In this document: piece after piece, positions 1 to 10,585 of the stretch | How positions within the stretch are numbered: the stretch's first letter is position 1 | Layout: the number at the start of each line of letters is the position of its first letter | Assembly: GCA_936432065.2 (NCBI GenBank) | Contig: OW386285.2 | Coordinates: 41,595,920-41,659,919 of the forward strand | Direction: 5' to 3' | Origin: Rutpela maculata | Lineage: Eukaryota; Arthropoda; Insecta; Coleoptera; Cerambycidae | Length of the DNA stretch: 64,000 nt | The notes under the pieces: generated by a model | What the model was told of the DNA's origin: nothing | The model's database searches: none | What the model saw: only the letters and a program-made list of their open reading frames with translations | Translations under genes and position numbers: made by a program

Positions 1-1571
1 GTCTTGTCGTTTAAGTCGTAGATTGGTAAGCTTTCGTGTAGTAGTTTGTGGGTATGTCCATGATTGTCCTGTCTTCTTATATACGTTACGTTACGTGTTA
101 GGTCTGAGTTTTAAGACTCATTTAAGTTGTTACTTTCCACGGAAACCTTTAGTAAAAGGCGAAAGATTTATTCGGAATGAAGAGAAACCAGAGTACCGTT
201 GGCAGTAGCGTCAACTATCTACCAAATATTCCGTCAAGTGGTTTCGTAGATATAGCGCCAACAAACAGACAAACAGATTGACGGACTTAAATGGCTTTAA
301 TTTCCGTAATCTAGACATGTAAAAATCCGGAGAAATCTCGAAGGGTGATTTTTTCACGATTACAATAATACTTCCCTTCGGTACGCGAGGGAAGCAAAAA
401 AATTTTCTATAGGAATTATTCACGGGGCAAATGACAGATTGACTATATTATAATGATAAACATAATAAACTTGTACTTCGTTGTACTAAATTATACATAT
501 AAGGTAGTAAAACTGCGTACTCTTTGTTATTATTATTCCCAACAGAAAAGCTTGCGTTAGAAAAGAACATGATGGAGAAGAAATAATTCTTTAAAACAAA
601 CATTTAGATATAGAATTGCTACGTGATGACAATTTTGAAATTTTACATCCAACAATAAAGAATTATATTAAAAATTTTAGAAATCGTAAACACTAAAAAC
701 CTAAAACACCTAATAGTCCACGCAAATTAGACATTTTGGAAGAAATCATTTATAAAGTACTAACATTTGAGATACATACTTTAGATAGGTTAATAGCACA
801 TTTTTTATGTAGAATTTAATGATAACTTTTTTTATTTCCTATACTTTTTTCTCTTCCGACGATCGATTTACAAGATAAAAGTGAAAAACCAGCTTTAAGT
901 CCCCGTTAAGGGTGGCTTTTTGCAAAAAAAAGAACGTTCCACCCCTAAATGGGGGGGGATTTTGGGTATTTATTTCTAACCCTATCTAAAGAAGGTACGC
1001 ATCTCAAACATTATTACTCTATAAATTATATCTTCTATTCGCTGTTTTTTAATATAATTTGCGTGTACTATACCGGGTGTAAACGAATAGTGGGCCACCC
1101 CTGTAACTTCCTTGTTTTTAAAGATATCGGGATGAAATTTTGTATGGTGAAATTAGGTAAGATTTCCAACTTTTTGAGACCTATCCGCCATATTTATCAC
1201 TTTCGGTTTCACCGGAAATGGCCCCAATAGTCTTTTCTAAATGGACCACCCTGTACGTTTTTACATTTTTGAAATAAAGATCACATTTTGAATACATTTA
1301 AACTATTTTGAACAATTTATACAGTGTTGCACGAAAAATAATTCGAATTTTAGTTGTCAATCTTGATGGCTGCGAATATGTTAAAATTATTTTTGTTTTA
1401 ATGCAATTCATATAAAAAATACGAAAACGTCAATATGTCCAATAATACATCATACAGGGTGCCGTAAACTCATAAAAATCACATTTTTCAAAATGACTCA
1501 TTTGTTTTAAATATTCTGATATGGGCCACCCGGATATTCAGAAAGCTCTATTTAGTAGGGATTAAACGGTA
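1..1571. other. AT-rich non-genic stretch
   Basis: No intact gene is visible. Around 371-394 there is a short hairpin (arms CTTCCCT and AGGGAAG) preceded by AACAGACAAACAGA-type sequence, which resembles the layout of the repeat family at 1572-2086. From about 596 to 819 one frame reads almost openly on the + strand, with a single internal stop near 686 (for example residues DDNFEILHPTIKNYIK and RKLDILEEII). It looks like decayed coding sequence, but I do not recognise the family. The stretch 900-1570 contains scattered CCACCC and CAGGGTG motifs of the kind found at the ends of insect DNA-transposon remnants. Confidence 0.4.
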
Positions 1572-2086
1572 GTGGGGGTGGATGAAGTAAAAAACATTTT
1601 GAGGTTTCTGGTTCTTGTACACACACTAAATCACAATTTTTTTTCATCCCCTTTAATAATGGGGTGGGGGGTGGTAATGAGGGTGGCTAATGCCAAAATT
1701 TTTTTTGGGACCTTAGCTTCCCTTGTATATACTAAATACCAATTTTATGGACTCATACCTGCTTGATTTATCTATTTTCCCCAAATTTACCCCAATTTAC
1801 CCCCCAACCCTTCGACGGAATAAGATGAAAATATAATCTAGATTATATTTCTAGAACTAGTCTAGATCTCGTTAAAGTACATATGTGTACCAAATTTCAA
1901 GTCAATATCTCAAGCGGTTCCAGAGTAAACGTGCGCACAAAAAAAGTTACAGACATACCGACAGACAGACAGACAGAATTTTTTTTGCTCAAACTTAAAA
2001 TCTCGACGTTTCGTGACATTCTGAGCCTATTTGAACAATAAAAAAATTTTTGTCGTTACTATACTTCCACTGGATGTGGAAGTAAT
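1572..2086 (+). repeat. Interspersed repeat, copy 1 (ACTTCCAC family)
   Basis: This 0.5-kb non-coding segment is strongly similar to 49681-50195 and, in inverse orientation, to 50540-51100. Shared landmarks in order are GTGGGGGTGGATGAAG, TTGTACACACACTAAATCAC, CAACCCTTCGACGGAA, GACAGACAGACAGA, and a terminal hairpin ACTTCCAC..GTGGAAGT. This copy lacks the outer part seen in the other two, so it is truncated at its left side. The layout (short matching termini, no ORF) suggests a non-autonomous DNA element. The class is not certain. Confidence 0.7.
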
Positions 2087-2894
2087 ATTGCAATAAGTCT
2101 CAACAGAAACATGTATGCTATGTGCCAGGTATACTACCATACCGTAGTATTTGATTTCCAGGCCATAGTCAGTACTGATTAGACCGCCATACAAGTAAGT
2201 TTTTCCCCGTTATTCTTGAATGATTTTAATTAAACAAGAAGAGCCATCTACGCATCTACCACAACTTATTGTAAACGAATTGTTGTAAGAATCACAAGGA
2301 AATATATAAATCTATAGATGTTCAACACAAAGTTGAAGGCTTTGCAAGTGCAAAGTACTATACGAGTTGAGCGATATTAAAAAATACTTTGTTTTCTTGA
2401 TTCTTTTTACCCAATTTCTTATTTTATCATTTATTGTCAAAAATATGTTTGCTTTCACGTTTAGTAATACCTATATGATTCGTCATTTTTTATATAACTA
2501 ATTAAATGGGTCAAAAAAGTAATTAATAAATAAAAAATCAGTGTGAATGTGTGTAAATATTAGAGCGTATTCTCTATAATATTTACAAGAAGGAAACTGA
2601 CGAGAATGATACTTGAAAATTTCATTTCATTCTGCCCCATAGGGTTCTGTTCCGCCGTGCAGCTGATAATACAGGTTTTTGATCTCCCAAGAGGAACTAA
2701 AAGGTAACATACAACTTGATAATCAACTTTATAAAATATAACCTTAACAACTAACGCATGAAAAATCACAGGTTCCGAAAAAATATTATTGTTTCAGATA
2801 TGCATTGTAGTAGCAGTACTCGCAATATTATGTTTGATTTATTAATAAATCATTAGCTCAGATTTATATACAATTGAATTTCTTTCATTTATGA
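2087..2894. other. AT-rich non-genic stretch
   Basis: I see no gene, RNA or clear repeat boundary here. Short open frames are isolated and lack recognisable motifs. Confidence 0.4.
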
Positions 2895-3019
2895 AAAGGA
2901 TTTTGCAGAGAGAGAGGAAAATATGCATTTATTTTCGGTTTATTATAAATATTTAAAAAATCGTAAGTGGTATAATCTTTAAAATAGTTTCAGGTACTTC
3001 CCATTGCTCTAATATTCCA

Positions 3020-3489
3020 CAGTACATCGCCCCCTTTTTTTTATGATTAGTAACAGGCTGAATTTTCGTGAGTAGCTTCGTTTTGACGAGACGCCCAACT
3101 TTTATCTCTGCGAAAATTCTCGATAGTGGTAGCTAAGAGCAAAAATTATTTTTTCTATTTCACACGAATTAGACAATTCAACAACCTGTCAAATTATTTT
3201 GGCAATATATTTTTCATTCATTAAACGTTTGTTAAAGAGTTTGTTTTTCGATTGCCTTGGTTACGTTTGCGCGAGTTAATTATAATAAGCCGCGTGTTTG
3301 TCCACAACAACATAATTTGACAGGTTGTCGAATTGTCTAATTCGTGTGAAATAGAAAAAATAATTTTTGCTATTAGCTACCACTACCGAGAATTTTCGCA
3401 GAGAGAAAAGTTGGTCGTCTCGTCAAAACGAAGCTACTCACGAAAATTCAGCCTGTTACTAATCATTAGAAAAAAAGAGCGATGTACTG
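3020..3489. mobile_element. Foldback/MITE with about 180-bp terminal inverted repeats
   Basis: The termini CAGTACATCGC (left) and GCGATGTACTG (right) are exact inverse matches. The inverse match continues inward for well over 150 bp (TAACAGGCTGAATTTTCG / CGAAAATTCAGCCTGTTA, TTTGACGAGACG, ATTCGTGTGAAATAGAAAAA) to about 3186/3314. An AT-rich loop of roughly 120 bp remains. There is no transposase, so it is non-autonomous. I could not identify a target duplication with confidence. The + strand open frame at 3333-3548 is one arm of the palindrome and should not be called as a gene. Confidence 0.8.
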
Positions 3490-3632
3490 CGGACTATAAG
3501 GAATACTACTGTATACAGTTTTTATCACAAATGTATATGGTTAAATGACATGCCCTAATAATGAAATTGACTATTTTCATTGACAAACTACAATATTCAA
3601 GTACACCATAAATTTACAATAAAAACCATATA

Positions 3633-4740
3633 CAGGGTGTTTCGAAAAGATTGGGACAACGCTTAGCCGTAGATACTTGACATCAAAACAAGTCGATTTA
3701 ACTTAAAAAGTAGTGGTCTAACTCTTTTCGTTTTCAAGATACAGGGTGGCAAAGTAAAAAAATGTATTCGTAATTTGTCTCTATCTTGGAGACTATTATA
3801 CGTATCTACTTCAAAATTGGTAACGACATGTTTTTTAGGTCGCTAATTACAATGGTGATATTTCCGATGACATATTTTATAGATGGCGCTAGTTACAGGA
3901 CATTTACGTGACACTTTAAGCCATAACTTTTTTGAGGTTAAGTTTTGGACATCGTCTTCTACTATAATCGAAAAGCAATTTAGTTTCCTAAAGAAAAGGT
4001 GTACTTGTTTAAACGCGATAAAATGCACCCGTTCAGAGAAATACGCGATTTACAACTTTATCACACACCAGTTCGAGGAAATTCAATTATACCTAAAAGC
4101 GGTTTTCTTATCTACTAGGTGTACGTCAAGTATGATGTCTTGAATTGTAGATACGTATAATATTCTCCAAGATAGAGACAAAATATGAAAACAATTTTTT
4201 TACTATATCACTCTGTATCTTGAAAACGAAAAGAGTTAGACCGCTACTTTTTGGGTTAAATCAACTTGTTTTGATGTCAAGAGTCTACGCAAAGCGTTGT
4301 CCCAATCTTTTTAAAACAGCCGGGGTGTTGAATTTCTTCGAACTGGTGTGTGACAAAGTTTTAAATCGCGTATTTCTCTGAAACGGTGCATTTTGTCGCG
4401 TTTAAACAAGTACACCCTTTCTTTAGGAAACTGAATTGCGTTTCGATTATAGTAGAAGACGATTTCCAAAACCTAACCTCAAAAAAGTTATAGCTTAAAG
4501 TGTCACGGCAATATCACCATTGTAATTAGCAACCTGAAAAACATGTCGTTACCAACTTTGAAGTAGATACGTATAATAGTCTCCAAGATGGAGACAAATT
4601 ACGAATACAATTTTTTTACTTTGCCACCCTGTATCTTGAAAACGAAAAGAGTTAGACCACTACTTTTTGAGTTAAATCGACTTGTATCGATGTCAAGTAT
4701 CTACAGCTAAGCGTTGTCCCAATCTTTTCGAAACACCCTG
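3633..4740. mobile_element. Compound palindromic element with CAGGGTGTTTCG ends
   Basis: The ends CAGGGTGTTTCGAAAAGATT (left) and its reverse complement (right, ending 4740) are perfect. Both are flanked by TATA, compatible with a TA or TATA target duplication. The interior is not a simple stem-loop. An internal third copy of the terminal arm lies at about 4140-4315, and the central segment (about 3850-4140) is repeated inversely at 4325-4540. The order is therefore arm, core, inverse arm, inverse core, inverse arm. Open frames on both strands between 3843 and 4143 are palindrome artefacts. No transposase is encoded. Confidence 0.8.
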
Positions 4741-5963
4741 TATAGTTATATTCGTTAAAACAATATCAAGTATCTAAAATAATAAAAGATTCTATTACGT
4801 TCGGTTTTTTAAATATTTATAATAAATCGAAAATAAACGCATATTTCCCTCTCACTTTGCAAAATCCTCTACTTATATTGTCTTATATTGCTTCGGGTAT
4901 ACATTTCTTCATGAATATAATATGATTCTAGGAGATAGGGAAATATTTCAAAAGGTGATAGTACAGTCTCGAGTAAATGCAACAAGTTCGCATGAATATG
5001 TGTCCTATTCCGAGTGATTAAGGAAGTAAACGAATGAATGGAAGTAGAGCCGTTAAGAGTGATACTCTAAGACTAAGAGCGCCTTATATTATCAACGTCT
5101 AAAGTTAATTTTAAGTGACACCATTTGCGCCGGGATGCACTTTTCATTTGTTTATTTAATATGTTCATTTTATTACTTCCATTAATTCTTACTTGTTCAC
5201 ATTCTTATGCTTATCGTTTACAAATATAATATACAAGTATCATACGGGCTTCCACCATTATTTACGTTGCTAAACAACATACTGGTAACCTACAGAGAGT
5301 TAATGGTTGATTTAAACTTGAAAGCGTAATATTACCAAAGCTCCTTCATTAAAAAAAGTAAAAAATATTATTTGATATTGATTTGGCCTCGTGAGGACAC
5401 CAAAATGACACCTAAAAGTTGTCACATATTAAAAGCTAATAGCAATGTAATTGTACCTAAGTGAATTTTGCAGCCAATTATAGAGGAACGGGAAAACAAA
5501 GGATGTAGATCACCTTGAATGGAAGGAATTCATTAACAGATACGTAATATAAAAATGTGCTCCAAGTCCAGATAAACTATGACAAAACTACACAATAGTT
5601 CTCAGAATTTCAACAACAGTTTCATATTTAATTGCACTTTGTACTCTTTTATGTGAGATAAGTAATAATAATACATTAAAGTAAACCTTTGCTTTGTTAC
5701 ACTTCTCGAAAAAAATATTAAAAAGTCTTTAAAGAGTATATAAGGCTTACGTCAGTTAGGCCCTTCCTATGCCATTCGGACGTGAATTAGGAAATATTGC
5801 ATTTGCTCTGACCTCAAAGAGTAGAGGAATTTCCATAATCAAGCAGAGATTCAAGAATATACCGTTAAAGTTGTGTGAGTTTAAGATTATATAAGCAATA
5901 CAGGTCTCATAATTTATACATAAAAAGCCCAATGAGATACTCTGAGACACAAACACGATCGAA
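4741..5963. other. AT-rich non-genic stretch
   Basis: Apart from the right outer arm ending near 4875, nothing recognisable is seen. Short open frames have no family-like motifs. Confidence 0.4.
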
Positions 5964-5971
5964 GTAATAGA
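5964..5971. repeat. 8-bp target-site duplication, left
   Basis: GTAATAGA immediately precedes the left terminal inverted repeat and is repeated exactly after the right one at 6735-6742. An 8-bp duplication is the hallmark length of hAT superfamily insertions. Confidence 0.85.
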
Positions 5972-6734
5972 CAGGGTGTATTAAATAGGTGGTGCGACGA
6001 CAACCCTCACAGTGGCTTCATAAGTGCTTACTTTATACATAATGTAATAGATGGCAGGACCAATAAGTTCTCTCATTACTTACGCATAGATAGATAATTT
6101 TACAGGTTCTGTGCATACGTGCATACCGTGTTGCATACATTCCCGGCCTTTTGATTTTGTTTAGTGAAACAAGAGTCCAGTGACATCTGACATTAAGTAG
6201 CTAAATTAAAACATTGAAAGGATGTATGCAACACTACATGCAGCATTGCACGTGTCGCCACAGCTAACCTCAAAAATATATGTTTCTTAAGATTTACAAG
6301 TATTACGTAGCTATTATTAAAATTTCTACCTGGTTTCTGTACTTCCAACCAAAATCAAGTTCAACGCAATGTGTATGAAGTTTTAAATAGTTTGTCACAA
6401 TAAAATAATACATTTTTTGCAAGTTCGGAATCTAACCTATAATTAGCAGTCTAGTTTTATTAATCAACAATGTTGAAAAATTATTTGCGTGAATTTTTAA
6501 ATATTTGCTTGGAGCCAGTGTGGCTCCAATGCTCCAAGGCTAAAAATGCCTATACAACCATTAAAAATGAGAATAAACGAAAAAACCTTAAAATTTGAGG
6601 TTATGTTAGTTATACGATGCACATGCCCTTATTGTTCGCGCCATCTACTAAAATAAATAGTAACCATGCACTTATGAAGCCATTATAATAATAGGAAAGT
6701 GCTGTACGTCGGACCACCTATTTAATACACCCTG
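5972..6734. mobile_element. hAT-type MITE, 763 bp
   Basis: The terminal inverted repeats begin CAGGGTGTATTAAATAGG and match for about 28 bp with one difference. The element is bordered by a perfect 8-bp duplication (GTAATAGA). It encodes no transposase, so it is a non-autonomous hAT-like element. An additional subterminal inverse match (TTCATAAGTGC / GCACTTATGAA) lies just inside the ends. The perfect duplication suggests a comparatively young insertion. Confidence 0.88.
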
Positions 6735-6742
6735 GTAATAGA
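6735..6742. repeat. 8-bp target-site duplication, right
   Basis: This is GTAATAGA, identical to 5964-5971, directly after the right terminus CACCCTG. Confidence 0.85.
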
Positions 6743-7021
6743 TAACAAATTTGACATCCAAAAGCACAACTGAACTTCAGGCAGTAAAACAGTACATATA
6801 AAGCCCTTCTGTTCAGTTAAAAGATCAGAGGAGACCAAACGTCATCTAGTCTCCTAGAACTTACACACGTTCAATTTCGAGTTCAACTACCCAGGTAACA
6901 ACTTACTCGAACACGTTCTTGGGTGAATTGTTCCTTAAGCATTCCAGTTCACTAAATTGATCGTTATCAAGCAGGTACGACCTTAATGATTTGGGGAAAC
7001 ATTAGTACTGGTTGGCTCATT

Positions 7022-7226
7022 AGACTAGAAAGGATACGGCCTTAGAGGCGTTCAGGCATAATCCCACGGATAGTAGCTTCGCACCACCGCCCGCTCGAGC
7101 GAGTGCGTGAACCAAAAGTCCGAACCTGAGGTTTCTTTGGTACTGAGCAGAATTACTATCGCAACGACGAGTCATCAGTAGGTATCTCACGACCGTCTAA
7201 ATCCAGCTCAGGTGCCCTATTAGCTG
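7022..7226 (-). pseudogene. 28S rRNA 3'-region pseudogene fragment
   Basis: Read on the minus strand, this carries highly conserved large-subunit rRNA sequence in the correct order: GAGCTGGATTTAGACGGTCG, ACTGATGA, CTGCTCAGTAC, CAGGTTCGGAC, GTGCGAAGCTAC, GTGGGATTATGCCTGAACGC and CTCTAAGGCCGTATCC. Compared with the conserved eukaryotic sequence, a short stretch is deleted near 7190 (between GTCGTGAGA and ACTGATGA). Several universally conserved positions are altered (GTACCAAAGAAACC where GTACGAGAGGAACC is expected). It is therefore an inserted, decaying rRNA fragment, not a working rDNA unit. Whether 6840-7022 (downstream on the minus strand) is also rRNA-derived I cannot tell. Confidence 0.88.
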
Positions 7227-7757
7227 ATATGGATCAGTGAGTAATAACTATAAGGATGTGTTTTTAAAATAATAGTAGTACTCGTTTGAATTTTTATAGC
7301 AAAAACGTTTTCCTTTATTTCATTGGCTTATTCTGTTACAAGTTCAGAAAGTGCTGGTTTAGAAAACAAGCAACCATTATGATGTGTATCTGTCGTGAGA
7401 GTCAATATTGTAGAATTTTTATTATATTATTCCGATTTATTATTATTTAAAGCTTTCAGGCATCCTAGAAAATTATATATAACAGCAGAGTAACTATGCT
7501 TGTTCTTACGTATATCGTGAATGAATTGTTTGGGTACCCGATAAGCTAGGAACTTGACATTTGGCACGCGAGTAGGGAGTAACTTTAAGACCCCCAAAAT
7601 ATTTCAAAATTTGCAAAATCCAAGATGGGGCCTCCAATTTAGCAGCCAGTCTATATACATAGAAGGCAGTACACACATTAAAATGAAAATGCTGCCAAAA
7701 TAGTAACAGCGGTGGAATAAATTATACGAACAAAGTTGTACAGAATTGAATTTCATA

Positions 7758-8503
7758 CACTCAAAGAAAATGATAGGTAATTCAACCAAAAAGAGCATAT
7801 GAAATCGCGCCTATCTAGTTTCATAGTTAAATCAATCAGAAAAGAATAGTCATACAACTTTATTTGTTTTCGTAAACAAATAGTAGTTTAATAATCATAT
7901 CTTCTTGTAACAAATTAAATAGCACAATGACATTTTTTTATGTTCACTAACCATTTTCAATTTGGTCTACAATTAAATAGTACGACTTTGTTTTTTGTTC
8001 ACCAACTAATTTTTAGGTTGATCAACACTTTATTGTAAGATGAAGTTTTTTTTGGTTAGCCAAAATCTCAGTATTGAGACATCAGACCACCCAAACCAAA
8101 GATTAGAGATCGTTTATAAGATCCATCCAAATATATCGATGATCCCTGAGGGAATTTGAACATTGCAATCATGTTATTAATTTTCTATAAATTCATAAGA
8201 GTATAAGATAATGCATGATTGATTATTGTCAGTGATTTGTATGTGGCGTCATCTGGGAATAATTTCTGTAATAGACTACGTGGTAAGCAAGCAAATTTTA
8301 TGGTAATTCTTTTAGAACTTCTAGAAGACGACAATAATATTGGTTTGTCTACCAAGTACAATAATACAGCGAACTAATACTGGGTTAGAATTACAATTCG
8401 ATAATAGTTCAAAATAAAATATACTATTATCTAGTTTAATTTGACAGAATTGTTAGTTAACCATTTTTTTTGTTGAATTCTATTCATACTATTTCTTTGA
8501 GTG
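7758..8503. mobile_element. Probable MITE with CACTCAAAGAAA ends
   Basis: CACTCAAAGAAA at 7758-7769 is matched inversely by TTTCTTTGAGTG ending at 8503. Imperfect inverse similarity (AATTCAACCAAAAA / TTTTTTGTTGAATT) continues a few dozen bases inward. TA flanks both ends. No ORF or transposase is present. The short and partly degraded ends make this less secure than the other inverted-repeat elements. Confidence 0.5.
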
Positions 8504-10187
8504 TATACTTTCATAATTCGCTTATCGTTTTTGGTTTCACAAAAAAAATCACGTGCAATATGCATAATTACAATCAAATTCCAAAAAATTGGCTTAAGTT
8601 TAAAAAAATATATTTCTTTCTAAATATCGCCGTAAAGTACATGTAAAACCCTACACTTTAAAAGAAAAATTATCCCCATACGAGTTAAACAAGATGCGAT
8701 GGAAATTTCGAAATTATTGTTGATTTTTAGCCGTTTGAATAAATATTTTGCGCTAAAATTTGGCACGGATGTTTGGTTCAATAAAGGGCACCAATAGATA
8801 TAAACTCAGAAATTTGGAAAATTCACAGTGCCTAACTAGCACTAATATCCAGCTAAACTATCGTATAATTATTTTGTAGTGGTGAAAAAATACTCTTTTA
8901 TGTTTTATTAAAGTACTATTGTGAACGAATTGGTTCTCTGAGAAAATTTGGTGATATAGAAATGTCCTAAGAATGTTCTTACAACATATTTATAAAACAA
9001 CTTTATAAAGACTCTACTATCCACTTGTAAAGGTTCTCGATATGTCTATTATAGAGCTTTAAGTACTATGCGAATATTTCTATTTTATAGCGATTACATA
9101 CATGTTGGTTTCAGAGGTATTATAAAATTTATGAGTTACTCTTGTCATTGATATTACCAGCTGATATTATCGTTCTTACAATTAATTATAAAGCTGTTAT
9201 GCTTATAGAGGTAGCAGCTCTTGTGAAGTACTCTCATGAAGAAACTTTATTAAAGTGTTTTAACGCACACTTATAGACAGCCCAAATTTCTCCGTTGCAG
9301 TCTTTTATCTGGGGTAGTTATACTTATGAAACTGTATGAAATTAATAATGGGAAATAGTATGGTTTCTAGTCCCTTCAGCTAACGTATTTAAAGAACATC
9401 AGCATGATCGGCATGGTGTCAACATGGAACGAAATGAAATATAGTAGAAAATATTTTGGAAACACTTGACTCTTTGTCGGCAATATTGACATGGAGAGAC
9501 TTACACACATAAAATACATATATAATTACCGCCAACCTAACCAAAGAGCTGTAAGGCATTATAATATGTGCCTTATACATTGCTGTATAAGAGAACCCTG
9601 TGTACTAATATGCGAGCTTCGTGGTTGTTTATAATCTAAAAGTGTTTGTGGCTATATTTAACAAATGCATACCAAACCGAATTGTTTTATAACAAAACCT
9701 ATGGCAGTCTTTATACAACAAAAGAGAACATGTAGCTATGTAATCGTTGTATAACGAGATATATTGCTCTGCAGTAATCCCGTAGTTGTTTTACACTATA
9801 TAAGGATTTTATCGCTATATAATGACTACATAACAAGTCACATAATTCTATAAAATGACCTGTTTCAGTATTTACTACAGAAAGTTAGAATAAGTATAAT
9901 TACCGCCAATAGAACCTAATTAGTCTCTAAGACAACGGTCTCTACGGAACTAAAAGAGTTTCGGAACAGCTCTTATAAAACAAATAGTTTTGTAAAAGTT
10001 GTTCAACTGAACCTAAAAATTTCTTATAAAACCATCGTCACTTATTAGTAATATAATTGCTCTTTAAAAGCTCTGTCACTTCCACAAAGGTTGTACTATT
10101 TCAGACACCATATATTTTAAAGATGTAAAGCTTTATATGTGACATCCATCTTGAGATAAATTCACATAAGAAAATTAATATTCTCTT
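8504..10187. other. Non-genic stretch with diffuse TATAAAG-like repeats
   Basis: There is no gene. The region 8880-10180, continuing after the SINE to about 11230, keeps returning to short related words such as TTATAAAG, CTTATAAAAC, GAGCTCTT and ACTTTATA at irregular spacing. This suggests a very diverged tandem or internally repeated element. I cannot define a unit or boundaries by eye. Confidence 0.35.
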
Positions 10188-10199
10188 AGCACACGTTAA
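10188..10199. repeat. 12-bp target-site duplication of SINE, left
   Basis: AGCACACGTTAA is repeated exactly at 10574-10585, directly after the A-rich tail of the SINE. Confidence 0.88.
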
Positions 10200-10573
10200 G
10201 GGGCGATCGTAGAGGCGACTTCAATATGAATATCAGTCGATATTCCGTTGAAGCAACGTCGAGCGCGGTTAGTACTTGGATGGGTGACCCACCTATCTTG
10301 GGAAATACAGCGTTCTCGCCCCACCTTCTAGAGGCTTGTATATCAGTGTATACTCGGAAGTTACGTAATTTCAGATGAGGATTACGTAGTGGATATACCA
10401 TCCTTCGGAGGGGATGTAAAGCAGGCGGTCCCTTGTCTATTAAATGTTAGGCAAGTAAAAGATCCTTACTCTTCTTAAGGGAAGAGGTTCGGCAAAATTT
10501 CCAGGTTGGGGGTAGCTCGTCTCCTGGCGTCGGTGATAGGCCCTGTTAGGCCCCATAAATAGTTAAAAAAAAA
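10200..10573 (+). mobile_element. 5S rRNA-derived SINE (SINE3 class), full length
   Basis: A 374-bp retroposon bounded by a perfect 12-bp duplication and ending in an A-run (10565-10574). The head at about 10235-10320 is clearly 5S rRNA-like. GAAGCAACGTCGAGCGCGGT, TTAGTACTTGGATGGGTGAC and GGGAAATAC correspond to the internal polymerase III promoter (box A, intermediate element, box C) of 5S genes. An extra CACCTATCTT is inserted near the box C end. The body includes CGGAGGGGATGTAAAGC and CGGTCCC, a kind of sequence found in LINE-related SINE bodies, but I cannot name the partner LINE. The minus-strand open frame across 10186-10401 is spurious. SINE3 elements use the 5S promoter for transcription and a LINE's enzymes for mobilisation. 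Confidence 0.85.
10236..10300 (+). promoter_or_regulatory. 5S-type internal polymerase III promoter in the SINE
   Basis: It contains AAGCAACGTCGAGCGCGG (box A region) followed by TTAGTACTTGGATGGGTGACC (shown here as its two halves TTAGTACTTGG and ATGGGTGACC, the box C region). Spacing matches the 5S rRNA internal control region. Activity is inferred from conservation only. Confidence 0.7.
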
Positions 10574-10585
10574 AGCACACGTTAA
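10574..10585. repeat. 12-bp target-site duplication of SINE, right
   Basis: This is AGCACACGTTAA, identical to 10188-10199. Confidence 0.88.

Larger units (their letters stand above)
2895..4875. repeat. Outer inverted-repeat pair enclosing two nested foldbacks
   Basis: About 90 bp at 2895-2985 (AGGATTTTGCA, ATATGCATTTATTTTCG, TTATAAATATTTAAAAAA) recur as the reverse complement at about 4780-4875. Two further palindromic elements, 3020-3489 and 3633-4740, lie between these arms. The simplest reading is an older inverted-repeat element into which two younger ones inserted. Once the inner elements are removed, only about 140 bp (3490-3632) and short flanks remain as its core. Confidence 0.65.

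Noticed and set aside
371..394. Rho-independent-like terminator hairpin
   Set aside because: Hairpin plus T-rich text appears in a eukaryotic repeat context. There is no bacterial gene or operon around it.
10235..10320. Functional 5S rRNA gene
   Set aside because: The 5' third is not 5S-like, extra bases interrupt the box C end, and the unit is flanked by retroposon duplications and an A-tail.
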